Positions 46,067 to 53,820 of a DNA stretch of 64,000 nucleotides are shown here, piece by piece (the first letter of the stretch is position 1; each line of letters starts with the position of its first letter). The notes below the pieces were generated by a model, which was not told the origin of the DNA, made no database searches, and worked only from the letters and a program-made list of their open reading frames with translations. The stretch lies in NCBI GenBank assembly GCA_902778625.1, contig CACYYM010000010.1:153607-217606 (forward strand), in the 5' to 3' direction. The translations under genes and the position numbers were made by a program. Source of the stretch: an uncultured Bacteroidales bacterium. Lineage in GTDB: Bacteria > Bacteroidota > Bacteroidia > Bacteroidales > Bacteroidaceae.

Positions 46067-48232
46067 TCATTCTTTTGTCACCTCGATGATGTGGCTCACA
46101 AGGTCGTTTGTCGATGTCACCTTGATGCCGACCTTCATCAGATAGTCGCCCGTATAGACTTTGTCGTTGCATGGAAGCCAGCTTTGCTTGCCGGGCATCA
46201 GGCAAATCTCCTTCACCCTGTACTTCGCTTCTGCATCAAGCCCTTGCAAACGCGTGGGCAGAATGGTCTCGCCATAACGCGGATGAACGTCGTAGGCAAA
46301 GACGATGCTCTTGCTTTTTGCATCATCAACGCGTTGCACGACACAATGCTGTCCCTCGTAGGGCGAGACGAGACGGTAGAGATTGGGCGACCAAATGACG
46401 TCCTTGAGGCGCTTGTACTCCTTGATTGCCTCTCGACAGTACTGCCTGTCATCATCCGAAAGGCCTTTCAAGCCGATGTCGAAGCCGAGCTTTCCCTGGA
46501 AGGCCACATCGACGCGGAACTTGATGCTCGCCCTTCTGTTCCACTCCGTGACGTGAGCGCACATGGCCTTGGCGGGCATGAAGTGCGAATAACCCCATTG
46601 GATGAAGAGGCGTTCGATGGGATCGGTATTGTCGCTGCACCAGAACTCTGTGAAGTAACGCAGCCCTGTCACGTCCGACCTGCCGCCACCGCCGGAGCAC
46701 ATCATCATGTAGAGGTCGGGGTACTTGGCCTGCACTCGGTCGAGCACCTTGTAGAGCCCGCGCACATAGTCGACATAGATGTTGCCCTGGTTCTCCTTGA
46801 GGTACGGCGAATAGATGTTTGTGATGGGCGAGTTGCAGTCCCACTTCATGAAGCGTATCTCGGGGTTCTCCTGCATCAGCCCGTCCACGATGCCGAACAC
46901 GAAGTCCTGCACCTTTGGGTTGCAGAGGTCGAGCACCATCTGGTTGCGGAAGTAGTAAGTCTCCCTGGAGGGCAGCTGGATGAGCCAGTCGGGATGCTTC
47001 TCCGCAAGCTCGCTCTTGGGGTTGACCATCTCGGGTTCTATCCAGATGCCGAAGGCGACGCCGTTTTCCTTGGCTTTCTTCACCAAGTATGGAATGCCCT
47101 GCGGCAGTTTGTCCTTTGTTACCTGCCAGTCTCCCAAGCCTGCGTGGTCGTCTTTTCGCGGATACTTGTTGCCGAACCAGCCGTCGTCGAGGAGGAAGAG
47201 GTCAACGCCGAGGTCCTTCGCTTCCCCGAAGAGTGCAACGAGCTTCTCCTCGTTGAAGTCGAAATAAGTGTTCTCCCAGTTGTTGAGGAGCGTCATGCGG
47301 TCGTCCTTTGCCTTGTGGAGCTGATGGTTCATCATCCATCGTTGGAAGCGACGGCTGCCTTCGCCCACACCGTTTTGGCTGAGAGTGAAGAAGAAGTCGG
47401 CTGTGCGGAAGACGTCTCCTTTCCGCAGAAGATAGGTGGAGGCATCGTGGTTGATGCCGCTTATGACACGGAGGACGTGCTGATTGTCCACTTCGAAGGT
47501 GAAGCGGAAGTTGCCCGTCCAGCCCAACGTGCCCATGAGGACGGAGCCTTCATTCTCGCGGACAGGCCCGCCCAGGCCAACCTCGAAGAACGGCTGAGCC
47601 ATGAGATTTGCCCTGGTCCCCAAGCGGCTGTCGACGACTTTCTTGCCGAACTTCAACTCCTGGTCTTGCATCTGCATCTCCTTTGCCCAGTCGCTTGCGA
47701 ACTCAGTCAGGTAGTAGTTGGGCGACTCAAAGTAGAGCATCGACGAGGCATAGCGGCCGAGATAGACTTTTCCCTTCTCCTCGTGACGTATCTCTGCCCA
47801 TTGCTGAATGATATCCTCCTGCGGGAACACCTTATAATATAATGTCACTTCGACGGGATAGACCTCGTCGCGAAGAACAACAGAGGTCTCGTTTCCTTCC
47901 GTCGTATGCTTCACATACTTCAGGACAGACGTGGGGTTTCCGTCGGCGTGGCGTATCTCGAAGGTCGGTTCATAGTAGTCCTCCGTGCCCATCACCGGGT
48001 AAGCCTCGAGGCCGCGGATGCAGGAACTGCTCAGTCCGGCTTGGGGCATCGAAAGTTGCGACAAGTCGGTCTGACTCGAAAGGCGCTCTCCAAGATACGT
48101 CTGACAGAGCCGTTTCTGTGAGTTCACCTGCAGAACCAATTGTGTATGGTCAGTCGCTATGCTTATCGTCTGCGACAATATAAAAAGAGAAAAGGTGAAA
48201 AATTGAAAAAGGAAAAAGGCTCTTTTTGTCAT
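46067..48232 (-). CDS. Secreted GH36 alpha-galactosidase
   Basis: Removes alpha-galactosyl residues from oligosaccharides or galactomannan. A signal peptide (AFFLFQFFTFSLFILSQT) is followed by the N-terminal beta-sandwich and the barrel. The nucleophile is Asp465 in FMKWDCN and the acid/base Asp520 in CSGGGGRSD; LLDDGWFGNKYPRKDD and IWIEPEMVNP are typical substrate-site blocks. 721 residues from ATG 48232. First gene of the two-gene glycosidase operon. Confidence 0.93.
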   Translation of the reverse strand: MTKRAFFLFQFFTFSLFILSQTISIATDHTQLVLQVNSQKRLCQTYLGERLSSQTDLSQLSMPQAGLSSSCIRGLEAYPVMGTEDYYEPTFEIRHADGNPTSVLKYVKHTTEGNETSVVLRDEVYPVEVTLYYKVFPQEDIIQQWAEIRHEEKGKVYLGRYASSMLYFESPNYYLTEFASDWAKEMQMQDQELKFGKKVVDSRLGTRANLMAQPFFEVGLGGPVRENEGSVLMGTLGWTGNFRFTFEVDNQHVLRVISGINHDASTYLLRKGDVFRTADFFFTLSQNGVGEGSRRFQRWMMNHQLHKAKDDRMTLLNNWENTYFDFNEEKLVALFGEAKDLGVDLFLLDDGWFGNKYPRKDDHAGLGDWQVTKDKLPQGIPYLVKKAKENGVAFGIWIEPEMVNPKSELAEKHPDWLIQLPSRETYYFRNQMVLDLCNPKVQDFVFGIVDGLMQENPEIRFMKWDCNSPITNIYSPYLKENQGNIYVDYVRGLYKVLDRVQAKYPDLYMMMCSGGGGRSDVTGLRYFTEFWCSDNTDPIERLFIQWGYSHFMPAKAMCAHVTEWNRRASIKFRVDVAFQGKLGFDIGLKGLSDDDRQYCREAIKEYKRLKDVIWSPNLYRLVSPYEGQHCVVQRVDDAKSKSIVFAYDVHPRYGETILPTRLQGLDAEAKYRVKEICLMPGKQSWLPCNDKVYTGDYLMKVGIKVTSTNDLVSHIIEVTKE

Positions 48233-48262
48233 GATTTGCTTGTTTGTTAGTTGTTTCTGCTG

Positions 48263-48270
48263 CAAAGATA
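48263..48270 (-). promoter_or_regulatory. -7 box of the GH36-GH43 operon
   Basis: Read leftward this is TATCTTTG, 30 bp before the GH36 ATG. Between it and the opposing promoter lies a run of CTAAACT words. Confidence 0.7.
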
Positions 48271-48314
48271 CGAAATTCTCTAAACTCTAAACTCTAAACT
48301 CTAAACTTTTTTCG

Positions 48315-48322
48315 TACCTTTG
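48315..48322 (+). promoter_or_regulatory. -7 box of the carboxypeptidase-regulatory-like gene
   Basis: TACCTTTG, 21 bp before ATG 48344, divergent from the GH36 promoter. Confidence 0.7.
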
Positions 48323-48343
48323 CGGCAAATAAAGATTGATTTA

Positions 48344-49414
48344 ATGAAGAAATATCTCTATACGCTTGCAGCACTCTTGCTGATAACCATAAGCGCGAAG
48401 GCACAGAAGTTAACGGTCGTGGACAGCGATGGCAACGGCATTCACTTGGTAACAGTCCTCACCGAAGACGGCAACATGATAGGCGTAACCGACCTGGACG
48501 GCACGCTTCTCGACGTGAAAGGGGCAAAGAAAGTTGTCCTCACACACGTTGCCTTCAAGTCGAAACTTGTGGATATGTCGGCTCTGCAGGCCGGCAAAGT
48601 CACGATGGAAGACCTTGATTACAGCCTTGCAGAAATTGTCGTGAAGCCCAAACCACTTATCTATGTCGAGACTTATTACAGGGTTTATGCCTTCGCCAAC
48701 GACTATCTTCGCTATTACTGCGCAGGCATCATGCCCAATGCCTACAATAAGGACAAGAAGGAAGTCAAGCATGGAAGCTACAACAATAGCTACGGCGACT
48801 TCGGCCAAAACATGAACATCTGTACTACTTGGAACGTCAGGATGCAGAATCTCCACGGTGGCATAATACATGATTGCGTGGCAAAGGATTTCCAGAAGGG
48901 GGGCAAGTTAAGCAAGAATTACTTCGTCACGCTCGCAGATGCCGGCAAGGGAAGGCAACGTGTCAGCAATCCGGAGGGAACAGTCGGTTTCATCGAGACC
49001 GACAAGGAACAGACCTTCACGACGCTCGACGCGGCTAAGATGCAGATGTACCGCAACAAAGCACTCGGGCAGGACAGGCAACTCAAGATGCGCGAAAGCA
49101 AGGAGTACGACTACCAGTTCACTGAAGTCTTCAATCACGATAGCGAAGGCAACTCGGACATCACGGATCTCGTGATGTACTTGAACCATTGGGAATGGAA
49201 CGGCAGCAAGGGACGCATGAAACTCATCATCGAGACATACGCTATCGAACACGCCTACATCGATGCAAAGGACTTTAAGGAGAAGAAGAAGGAACTGAAG
49301 AAAAAGTATGTTTCGGCGATGAAACTCGACGCTCTCGAAGCCTATGCCACCTCGCACGGTATTCCTGCACTTGCTCCGACACTAAGGAAAGCCATCGAGA
49401 AGCTGTCAAAATAG
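48344..49414 (+). CDS. Secreted protein with carboxypeptidase-regulatory-like domain
   Basis: 356 residues with a signal peptide (KKYLYTLAALLLITISAKAQ). Residues about 20-105 resemble a CarboxypepD_reg-like beta-sandwich (VVDSDGNGIHLVTVLTEDGNMIGVTDLDG), which in Bacteroidetes often starts outer-membrane transporters; here no barrel or plug follows. The rest (YVETYYRVYAFANDYLRYYCAGIMPN...) is not assigned. The C-terminus is a Lys-rich helix. Function unknown. The acyltransferase follows after 12 bp. Confidence 0.8.
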   Translation: MKKYLYTLAALLLITISAKAQKLTVVDSDGNGIHLVTVLTEDGNMIGVTDLDGTLLDVKGAKKVVLTHVAFKSKLVDMSALQAGKVTMEDLDYSLAEIVVKPKPLIYVETYYRVYAFANDYLRYYCAGIMPNAYNKDKKEVKHGSYNNSYGDFGQNMNICTTWNVRMQNLHGGIIHDCVAKDFQKGGKLSKNYFVTLADAGKGRQRVSNPEGTVGFIETDKEQTFTTLDAAKMQMYRNKALGQDRQLKMRESKEYDYQFTEVFNHDSEGNSDITDLVMYLNHWEWNGSKGRMKLIIETYAIEHAYIDAKDFKEKKKELKKKYVSAMKLDALEAYATSHGIPALAPTLRKAIEKLSK

Positions 49415-49426
49415 ATGTAACCTGCC

Positions 49427-50353
49427 ATGCTGCGAATCAAGGAACTCGACTTTCTGAAGGGCGTTCTGATACTGCTCGTCATCAGTTTCCACCTGGTGTG
49501 GTTCGAGCAGCTGCACCCCGACATCAAGCAGGTGGTGTATTGTTTCCACATGCCTGGCTTCCTGCTCATCTCGGGTTACCTCATGAACATTGCCAAGCCA
49601 CAGAAGGAATTCCTGAAGACCCTCTTGTGGCTCGCGGTTCCGTATGTCGTTATGGAGAGCGGGTACATATACATGGCTTCGATTCTTCCCATAAATGAAC
49701 ACATCGAGCACCTCACTCCTTGGGTTTATCTGGACCGCCTGCTGCTACATCCTCTTGGCCCGTATTGGTACCTGCATGCAATCATCCTTTGCGGAGCCAC
49801 GTACTATTATATATATAATAATGTAGAGAAGAGTCCGGTAACGCGCTTCTTGTTGATTGGCATAGCCTATTACATTCTGGCTCGCATCTTTGGCATTCTG
49901 TCGTTTTCGTCTGCTTTGTACTTCCTTGCAGGAGCCTGCTTGAGGCAAAGCGGCACGAGCTTCCTGACATTTTTCCTGCCCACAAGGCTCTCCGTAATAG
50001 CCTTCGCCTTGCTGGCCTGCTTTTCAAACAGTCCGAATCAGGCAAACCTGAACGGCGTTTTAATAGCCTACTTCGCCATTTCCTCCCTGCTGTCCATCTA
50101 CAATCACTTGCCCGAAAGACTGCATGAAGCGTTTCACTTTATGGGTCGCAACAGCCTTCCCCTGTACGTCTTCTCGCCTGTCTTTACCGTCCTCTGCAAG
50201 CAACTCGTCCCTTATCTCAAGTTCGATCCGACGGGACTCCTCTTCCTGGTGGTCTCCGTCGCTTTCTGTGTCTGCGGCAGCCTCCTGATTGCCAAGCTGA
50301 TGGACCTCGTCGGCATCTCGCGCTTCTTCTTTGGCAGAAAGGCACTCAACTGA
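49427..50353 (+). CDS. Membrane acyltransferase, acyltransferase-3 type
   Basis: 308-residue inner-membrane protein with about nine or ten segments. RIKELDFLKGVLILLVISFH carries the conserved R..D.LKG and His of OatA/NodX-like acyltransferases, and FHMPGFLLISGYL matches the second block. It probably acetylates a polysaccharide or another envelope glycan; acceptor unknown. It lies 12 bp after the preceding gene, likely same transcript. Confidence 0.88.
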   Translation: MLRIKELDFLKGVLILLVISFHLVWFEQLHPDIKQVVYCFHMPGFLLISGYLMNIAKPQKEFLKTLLWLAVPYVVMESGYIYMASILPINEHIEHLTPWVYLDRLLLHPLGPYWYLHAIILCGATYYYIYNNVEKSPVTRFLLIGIAYYILARIFGILSFSSALYFLAGACLRQSGTSFLTFFLPTRLSVIAFALLACFSNSPNQANLNGVLIAYFAISSLLSIYNHLPERLHEAFHFMGRNSLPLYVFSPVFTVLCKQLVPYLKFDPTGLLFLVVSVAFCVCGSLLIAKLMDLVGISRFFFGRKALN

Positions 50354-50356
50354 CAA

Positions 50357-50383
50357 TTTGTCCCACTTTGTCCAACTTTGTCC
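50357..50383. promoter_or_regulatory. Three TTTGTCC repeats at 10-bp spacing ahead of hsp20
   Basis: TTTGTCC occurs at 50357, 50367 and 50377, so all copies face one side of the helix. No TAnnTTTG box is seen before hsp20. The repeats start right after the acyltransferase stop codon and may be a binding site or part of a stress promoter. Confidence 0.4.
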
Positions 50384-50477
50384 ACAATGTTGCCACTTTT
50401 CGAATTGGCACGCATGTTGTCGTTTATGTCTGTGAACAACGTTCAACGAAACAACATGTTTAACCAAAAATATAATT

Positions 50478-50483
50478 AGGAGG
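50478..50483 (+). promoter_or_regulatory. Perfect Shine-Dalgarno of hsp20
   Basis: AGGAGG, 7 bp from ATG 50491. It decides the start codon. Confidence 0.8.
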
Positions 50484-50490
50484 TATGATT

Positions 50491-50916
50491 ATGTTACCAG
50501 TAATGTTTAGAAACAATTGGATGCCAACATTGTTTGAAGATTTCCTGAACACAGATTTGATGCCTCGAACGGGCAGTACCGCTCCGGCAGTCAATGTGAA
50601 GGAGAGTGAAACGGCTTACACGATGGAGCTCGCAGCACCCGGTATCAAGAAGGAATACTGCCGAGTCAACATCGACGACAACGGCAACCTGGCCATCGCA
50701 ATTGAGAACAAGTGCGAACACAAGCATGAGGACAAGAAGCATCACTACTTGAGGCGCGAGTTCTCGTACAGCAACTACGAGCAGAGCTACACACTTCCCG
50801 AAGACGTGGAGCGCGACAAGATTTCCGCTAAGGTTGAGGACGGCATCCTGACCGTCACGATGCCCAGGGTGGTGAAGGAAGAGAAAAAGCTCAGCAAGGC
50901 TATCGAAGTCTGCTAA
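50491..50916 (+). CDS. Small heat-shock protein, Hsp20 family
   Basis: ATP-independent holdase. The alpha-crystallin domain covers about 35-125 (VNVKESETAYTMELAAPGIKKEYCRVN to VEDGILTVTMPR); the GILTVTMP strand is the family hallmark. 141 residues. The start is set at ATG 50491 because AGGAGG (50478-50483) is 7 bp upstream; ATG 50485 lies only 1 bp after it. A perfect Shine-Dalgarno is uncommon in this phylum and suggests strong translation. Confidence 0.95.
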   Translation: MLPVMFRNNWMPTLFEDFLNTDLMPRTGSTAPAVNVKESETAYTMELAAPGIKKEYCRVNIDDNGNLAIAIENKCEHKHEDKKHHYLRREFSYSNYEQSYTLPEDVERDKISAKVEDGILTVTMPRVVKEEKKLSKAIEVC

Positions 50917-50937
50917 CCTGACAAGGCGTCTAAAATA

Positions 50938-50972
50938 AAGGAGCAGCCATCTTCGGAGGACTGCTCCTTTTT
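50938..50972 (+). terminator. Rho-independent terminator of hsp20
   Basis: AAGGAGCAG (50938-50946) pairs with CTGCTCCTT (50961-50969), continuing into TTTTT-C. Confidence 0.92.
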
Positions 50973-50976
50973 CGTC

Positions 50977-51061
50977 TCTAAACTTAACACGTTAAGTGAG
51001 CAAACTTAACACGTTAAAATTGCAAACTTAACACGTTAAAATTGGAATTTAACCACGCTAA
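50977..51061. repeat. 22-bp-period array ahead of the radical SAM gene
   Basis: ACACGT at 50987, 51009 and 51031 sits in near-perfect palindromes (CTTAACACGTTAAG), and a degenerate CCACGC follows at 51053, all on a 22-bp grid. The array starts just past the hsp20 terminator and ends about 105 bp before the radical SAM -7 box. Confidence 0.85.
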
Positions 51062-51165
51062 CTTTTCCAACTTGACAGGGGGCGCCTGAAAACTTACCTA
51101 AGGGCTTGAATCAAAAGAATTAATAATAATTCTTAATTCTGCACGCTTAATTCTTCTTTTTTTTG

Positions 51166-51173
51166 TACTTTTG
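51166..51173 (+). promoter_or_regulatory. -7 box of the radical SAM gene, possibly leaderless
   Basis: TACTTTTG matches TAnnTTTG and ends only 4 bp before ATG 51178. With a normal spacing, transcription would start at or next to the A of the ATG, so the mRNA may lack a 5' leader. Confidence 0.6.
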
Positions 51174-51177
51174 TAGC

Positions 51178-52263
51178 ATGAAAGGCGAGAAGTTGGGCAT
51201 AAGACGAACTATTGCTCTCGAAGCTTCGAGACTCTTGACGGGGAGCCTCAGGCAGGAGCATCCGCTCAGGCAGCTCTTTTGGGAGAGCACTGTGCGCTGC
51301 AACATCCATTGCCGCCACTGCGGAAGCGATTGCCGACAGGCTGCCACAGTGCCCGACATGCCCAAGGAAGACTTCTTCCGAGTGCTGGACAATGTTGCCT
51401 CGAAGCGCAATCCGGGCGAGGTTTTCGTCATCCTCGGAGGCGGAGAACCACTGGTGCGGGAGGACGTCGTGGAGTGTGCAAAAGGCATCTCGACACGCGG
51501 TTTCCCTTGGGGAATGGTGACGAACGGCCTCTATCTTACTGCCGAAATGCTCTCCAAGCTGAAGGATGCAGGGCTTTGCTCCGTGACAATCAGCCTCGAC
51601 GGGCTCGAGGAACAGCACACCTGGCTGCGTCGCCATCCCGACTGCTTCCGCATGGCAAGTCAGGCAATCGACATGATAGTGGCCGACAGAACACTCGTCT
51701 ACGACGTGATGACCTGCGTGCATCAGCACAATTACGACACGCTGAAAGAGCTCAAGGAGTTCCTCATCGGCAAAGGCGTCACGGATTGGCGGCTCGCCAC
51801 CATCTTTCCGGTCGGCAGAGGAGCACAGGACAAGGACCTGCAACTCACGGGAAAACAACTCCGAGGGCTGCTCGAGTTCATCCTCGAGACTCGGAAAGAG
51901 GGCAGGATTCATGTCTCCTATGGCTGCGAAGGCTTCTTGGGAAAGTACGAAGGAGACGTTCGCGACTGGATGTTTCGCTGCGTGGCTGGGGTCACGGTGG
52001 CTTCCGTGCTGGTCGATGGAAGCATTAGCGCTTGCACAAGCATCAGGCACAACTACAAACAAGGGAACATCTACGAGGACGACTTCATGCAGGTCTGGGA
52101 ACATCGCTTCCAGCCTCATCGCGACCACAAGTGGATGAAAACCGACGACTGCAAGGGCTGCAAGTACTGGCGCTACTGCGAGGGAGGCGGAATGCATCTC
52201 AGGGACAACGACGGCAAACTGTTGCTCTGCCACATGCTTAAAATGGGAAAAAAATGGAAGTAA
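51178..52263 (+). CDS. Radical SAM/SPASM enzyme, lipoprotein-associated type
   Basis: The radical SAM motif is C41-NIH-C45-RH-C48 with Gly-Gly-Glu-Pro (GGGEPLV) following. The C-terminal part has SPASM-type cysteines: one in MFRC, one in DGSISAC, then Cys325, Cys328, Cys334 and Cys351. Such enzymes carry extra iron-sulfur clusters and mostly modify peptides. It is not a sulfatase-maturase by its motifs. From memory, Bacteroidales have a family of radical SAM/SPASM proteins always coupled to a small lipoprotein, and a matching lipoprotein gene follows here after 150 bp. The modification is unknown. ATG 51178 is chosen because the upstream frame is promoter. 361 residues. Confidence 0.85.
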   Translation: MKGEKLGIRRTIALEASRLLTGSLRQEHPLRQLFWESTVRCNIHCRHCGSDCRQAATVPDMPKEDFFRVLDNVASKRNPGEVFVILGGGEPLVREDVVECAKGISTRGFPWGMVTNGLYLTAEMLSKLKDAGLCSVTISLDGLEEQHTWLRRHPDCFRMASQAIDMIVADRTLVYDVMTCVHQHNYDTLKELKEFLIGKGVTDWRLATIFPVGRGAQDKDLQLTGKQLRGLLEFILETRKEGRIHVSYGCEGFLGKYEGDVRDWMFRCVAGVTVASVLVDGSISACTSIRHNYKQGNIYEDDFMQVWEHRFQPHRDHKWMKTDDCKGCKYWRYCEGGGMHLRDNDGKLLLCHMLKMGKKWK

Positions 52264-52277
52264 AATAGGGAGTAAAG

Positions 52278-52293
52278 CCAGCCAGCTGGCTGG
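52278..52293. repeat. Perfect 16-bp palindrome after the radical SAM gene
   Basis: CCAGCCAGCTGGCTGG is identical to its reverse complement. It is flanked on both sides by AGTAAA-type words (GGAGTAAAG and GGAAGTAAA). No T tract follows, so it is not a typical terminator; it may be a processing or regulatory site between enzyme and lipoprotein genes. Confidence 0.6.
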
Positions 52294-52413
52294 AAGTAAA
52301 ATTGGACAATACCTTATATGGCGAATAACACTATCGTCCGCTTTAACTTCCACGAGCAAAGCGAGTTAACTTCCACTTTAACTACCCTTTTTACTTCATA
52401 AATAATAAGAACT

Positions 52414-52659
52414 ATGGCAAAGAAAATTCGTTCAGCATGGCGGCTGATATTGGGCTCGCTCATCACCCTGTTGGGGTTCGCAGCCTGCAAAACTGCCAAG
52501 AAAGTACAGAAGGGAGACGACACTATCGAGCTTTACGGACCTCCTCCAGGCATCGTCGATAAGCAGAATCCCATTGATCGTGTGCGGGTTCTCTATGGCG
52601 TGCCGCCCATTAAGGTTGAGAAAGTTCAGAAAATAGACCCGCCTACTTCACTCGAATAA
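52414..52659 (+). CDS. Small lipoprotein, putative radical SAM substrate
   Basis: 81 residues. Basic start, hydrophobic segment (LILGSLITLLGFAAC) and lipobox with Cys25. The mature part is short and contains two spaced motifs, LYGPPP (40-45) and LYGVPP (60-65), 20 residues apart and separated by a charged linker. From memory, lipoproteins coupled to this radical SAM family carry such Tyr-Gly-x-Pro motifs, which are candidates for the modified site. There is no leader cleavage motif other than the lipobox. Its 3' end overlaps the convergent methyltransferase gene by 17 bp. No promoter box is seen before it, so it may be read from the radical SAM promoter. Confidence 0.8.
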   Translation: MAKKIRSAWRLILGSLITLLGFAACKTAKKVQKGDDTIELYGPPPGIVDKQNPIDRVRVLYGVPPIKVEKVQKIDPPTSLE

Positions 52660-53269
52660 TGGTGAGTCCGTCGCGAAGCGGCAGGATGACTTTCTCGACG
52701 CGACTGTCCTTAGCGACCAATTCGTTGAAGTCCTGTACGCCTCGCGTCTGCATATCGCTGTCCTTTGGATGCTCCAAAACATGCCCATACCACAGGGTGT
52801 TGTCGGCAACGATAAAGCCTCCGGGACTCATCAAGGGCAAGAGCATCTCATAATAAGCCACGTACTCGCGCTTGTCGGCATCAATGAAAGCGAAGTCCCA
52901 ACGCTGCTGCATCTGCGGAACAAGCTGCAGGGCATCACCGATGTGAAGGTGTATCTTGTCCTTGTAGGCACTTCCCTCGAACCATTTTCGCAGGAAGTCT
53001 TCGTTTTCGTCGAACACCTCGAAGGTATGAATCTCAGCGTCTTCAGACAAGCCTTCCGCCATACATAAAGTAGCATAGCCGCTGAAGGTGCCCAACTCGA
53101 GCACGTTCAACGGCTTTGCCATCTGTATGAGCATCTTCAGCACACGTCCCTGCAGATGTCCGCTCGCCATTTGTCCGTACGAGAGACGCAGTTGTGTGTC
53201 GCGCCAAAGACTGTGCAAGTAATCGCCTTCAGCGTCGATATGCTGAAGGATGTACTCGTCGAGCGACAT
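52643..53269 (-). CDS. SAM-dependent O-methyltransferase, class I type 3
   Basis: 208-residue cytosolic enzyme of the catechol/caffeoyl-CoA O-methyltransferase fold. VLELGTFSGYATLCMAEGL is the SAM-binding motif I, FAFIDADKREYVAYYE holds the metal-ligand Asp, and FIVADNTLWYG matches the next metal block. Acceptor unknown. It starts at the aroQ stop codon (1-bp overlap) and so lies in the aroQ operon. Confidence 0.9.
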   Translation of the reverse strand: MSLDEYILQHIDAEGDYLHSLWRDTQLRLSYGQMASGHLQGRVLKMLIQMAKPLNVLELGTFSGYATLCMAEGLSEDAEIHTFEVFDENEDFLRKWFEGSAYKDKIHLHIGDALQLVPQMQQRWDFAFIDADKREYVAYYEMLLPLMSPGGFIVADNTLWYGHVLEHPKDSDMQTRGVQDFNELVAKDSRVEKVILPLRDGLTIIRVK

Positions 53270-53709
53270 TACTCGGCCTTTGCCTGAGTCGTGTTATCAA
53301 TGAGAGCCTCGATGGCGAGACGATAGCTGTCGAGTCCGAAACCGCCCACAAAGCCCACACATCCCGGGCTGATGATGCTGCGACGGCGGAAGTCTTCGCG
53401 CTGATAGACGTTGCTGATGTGCACCTCGACTGTGGGAGTGCTTACGCTGCGGAGTGCATCGAGAATGGCGATGCTGGTGTGCGTGTAAGCTCCTGCATTG
53501 AGGACGATGCCGTCGCGGTCAAAGCCTACTTCGTGAATCTTGTTGATAATCTCGCCTTCCAGGTTGCTCTGGAAGTAGTCGATGCGTACCTTCGGGAAGC
53601 GTGCACGCAGTTCCTTCAGGTAGTCTTCCCAAGCACGTTTTCCATAAATCTCAGGCTCGCGAACGCCCAAAAGGTTCAGATTTGGGCCATTAATAATTTG
53701 AATTCTCAT
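53269..53709 (-). CDS. aroQ: 3-dehydroquinate dehydratase, type II
   Basis: Shikimate-pathway enzyme. INGPNLNLLGVREPEIYG contains the catalytic Tyr22 and the lid; the His of VEVHISNVYQRE and the GFGLDSYRLAIEAL block are conserved. 146 residues, normal. Divergent from xerD across 111 bp, an arrangement often seen in Bacteroidales. Confidence 0.96.
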   Translation of the reverse strand: MRIQIINGPNLNLLGVREPEIYGKRAWEDYLKELRARFPKVRIDYFQSNLEGEIINKIHEVGFDRDGIVLNAGAYTHTSIAILDALRSVSTPTVEVHISNVYQREDFRRRSIISPGCVGFVGGFGLDSYRLAIEALIDNTTQAKAE

Positions 53710-53719
53710 AATAATGTTG

Positions 53720-53727
53720 TACTTTTG
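53720..53727 (+). promoter_or_regulatory. -7 box of xerD
   Basis: TACTTTTG, 93 bp before the xerD ATG. The divergent aroQ box lies 27 bp further on. Confidence 0.5.
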
Positions 53728-53753
53728 TGGTCGAATAGCGTTAGTTCCTGCTA

Positions 53754-53761
53754 CAAAAATA
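53754..53761 (-). promoter_or_regulatory. -7 box of aroQ and the methyltransferase
   Basis: Read leftward this is TATTTTTG, 44 bp upstream of the aroQ ATG. Confidence 0.55.
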
Positions 53762-53820
53762 GTAAAAAGATTAGAGATTAGGGATTAGAGATTAGGTTTT
53801 TTTTCCTTAAATGACGAAAA

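Noticed and set aside
51178..52263. Sulfatase-maturating enzyme for the serine-type sulfatase
   Set aside because: The cysteine layout and the lipoprotein partner fit another radical SAM/SPASM family, and the gene is 48 kb from the sulfatase.
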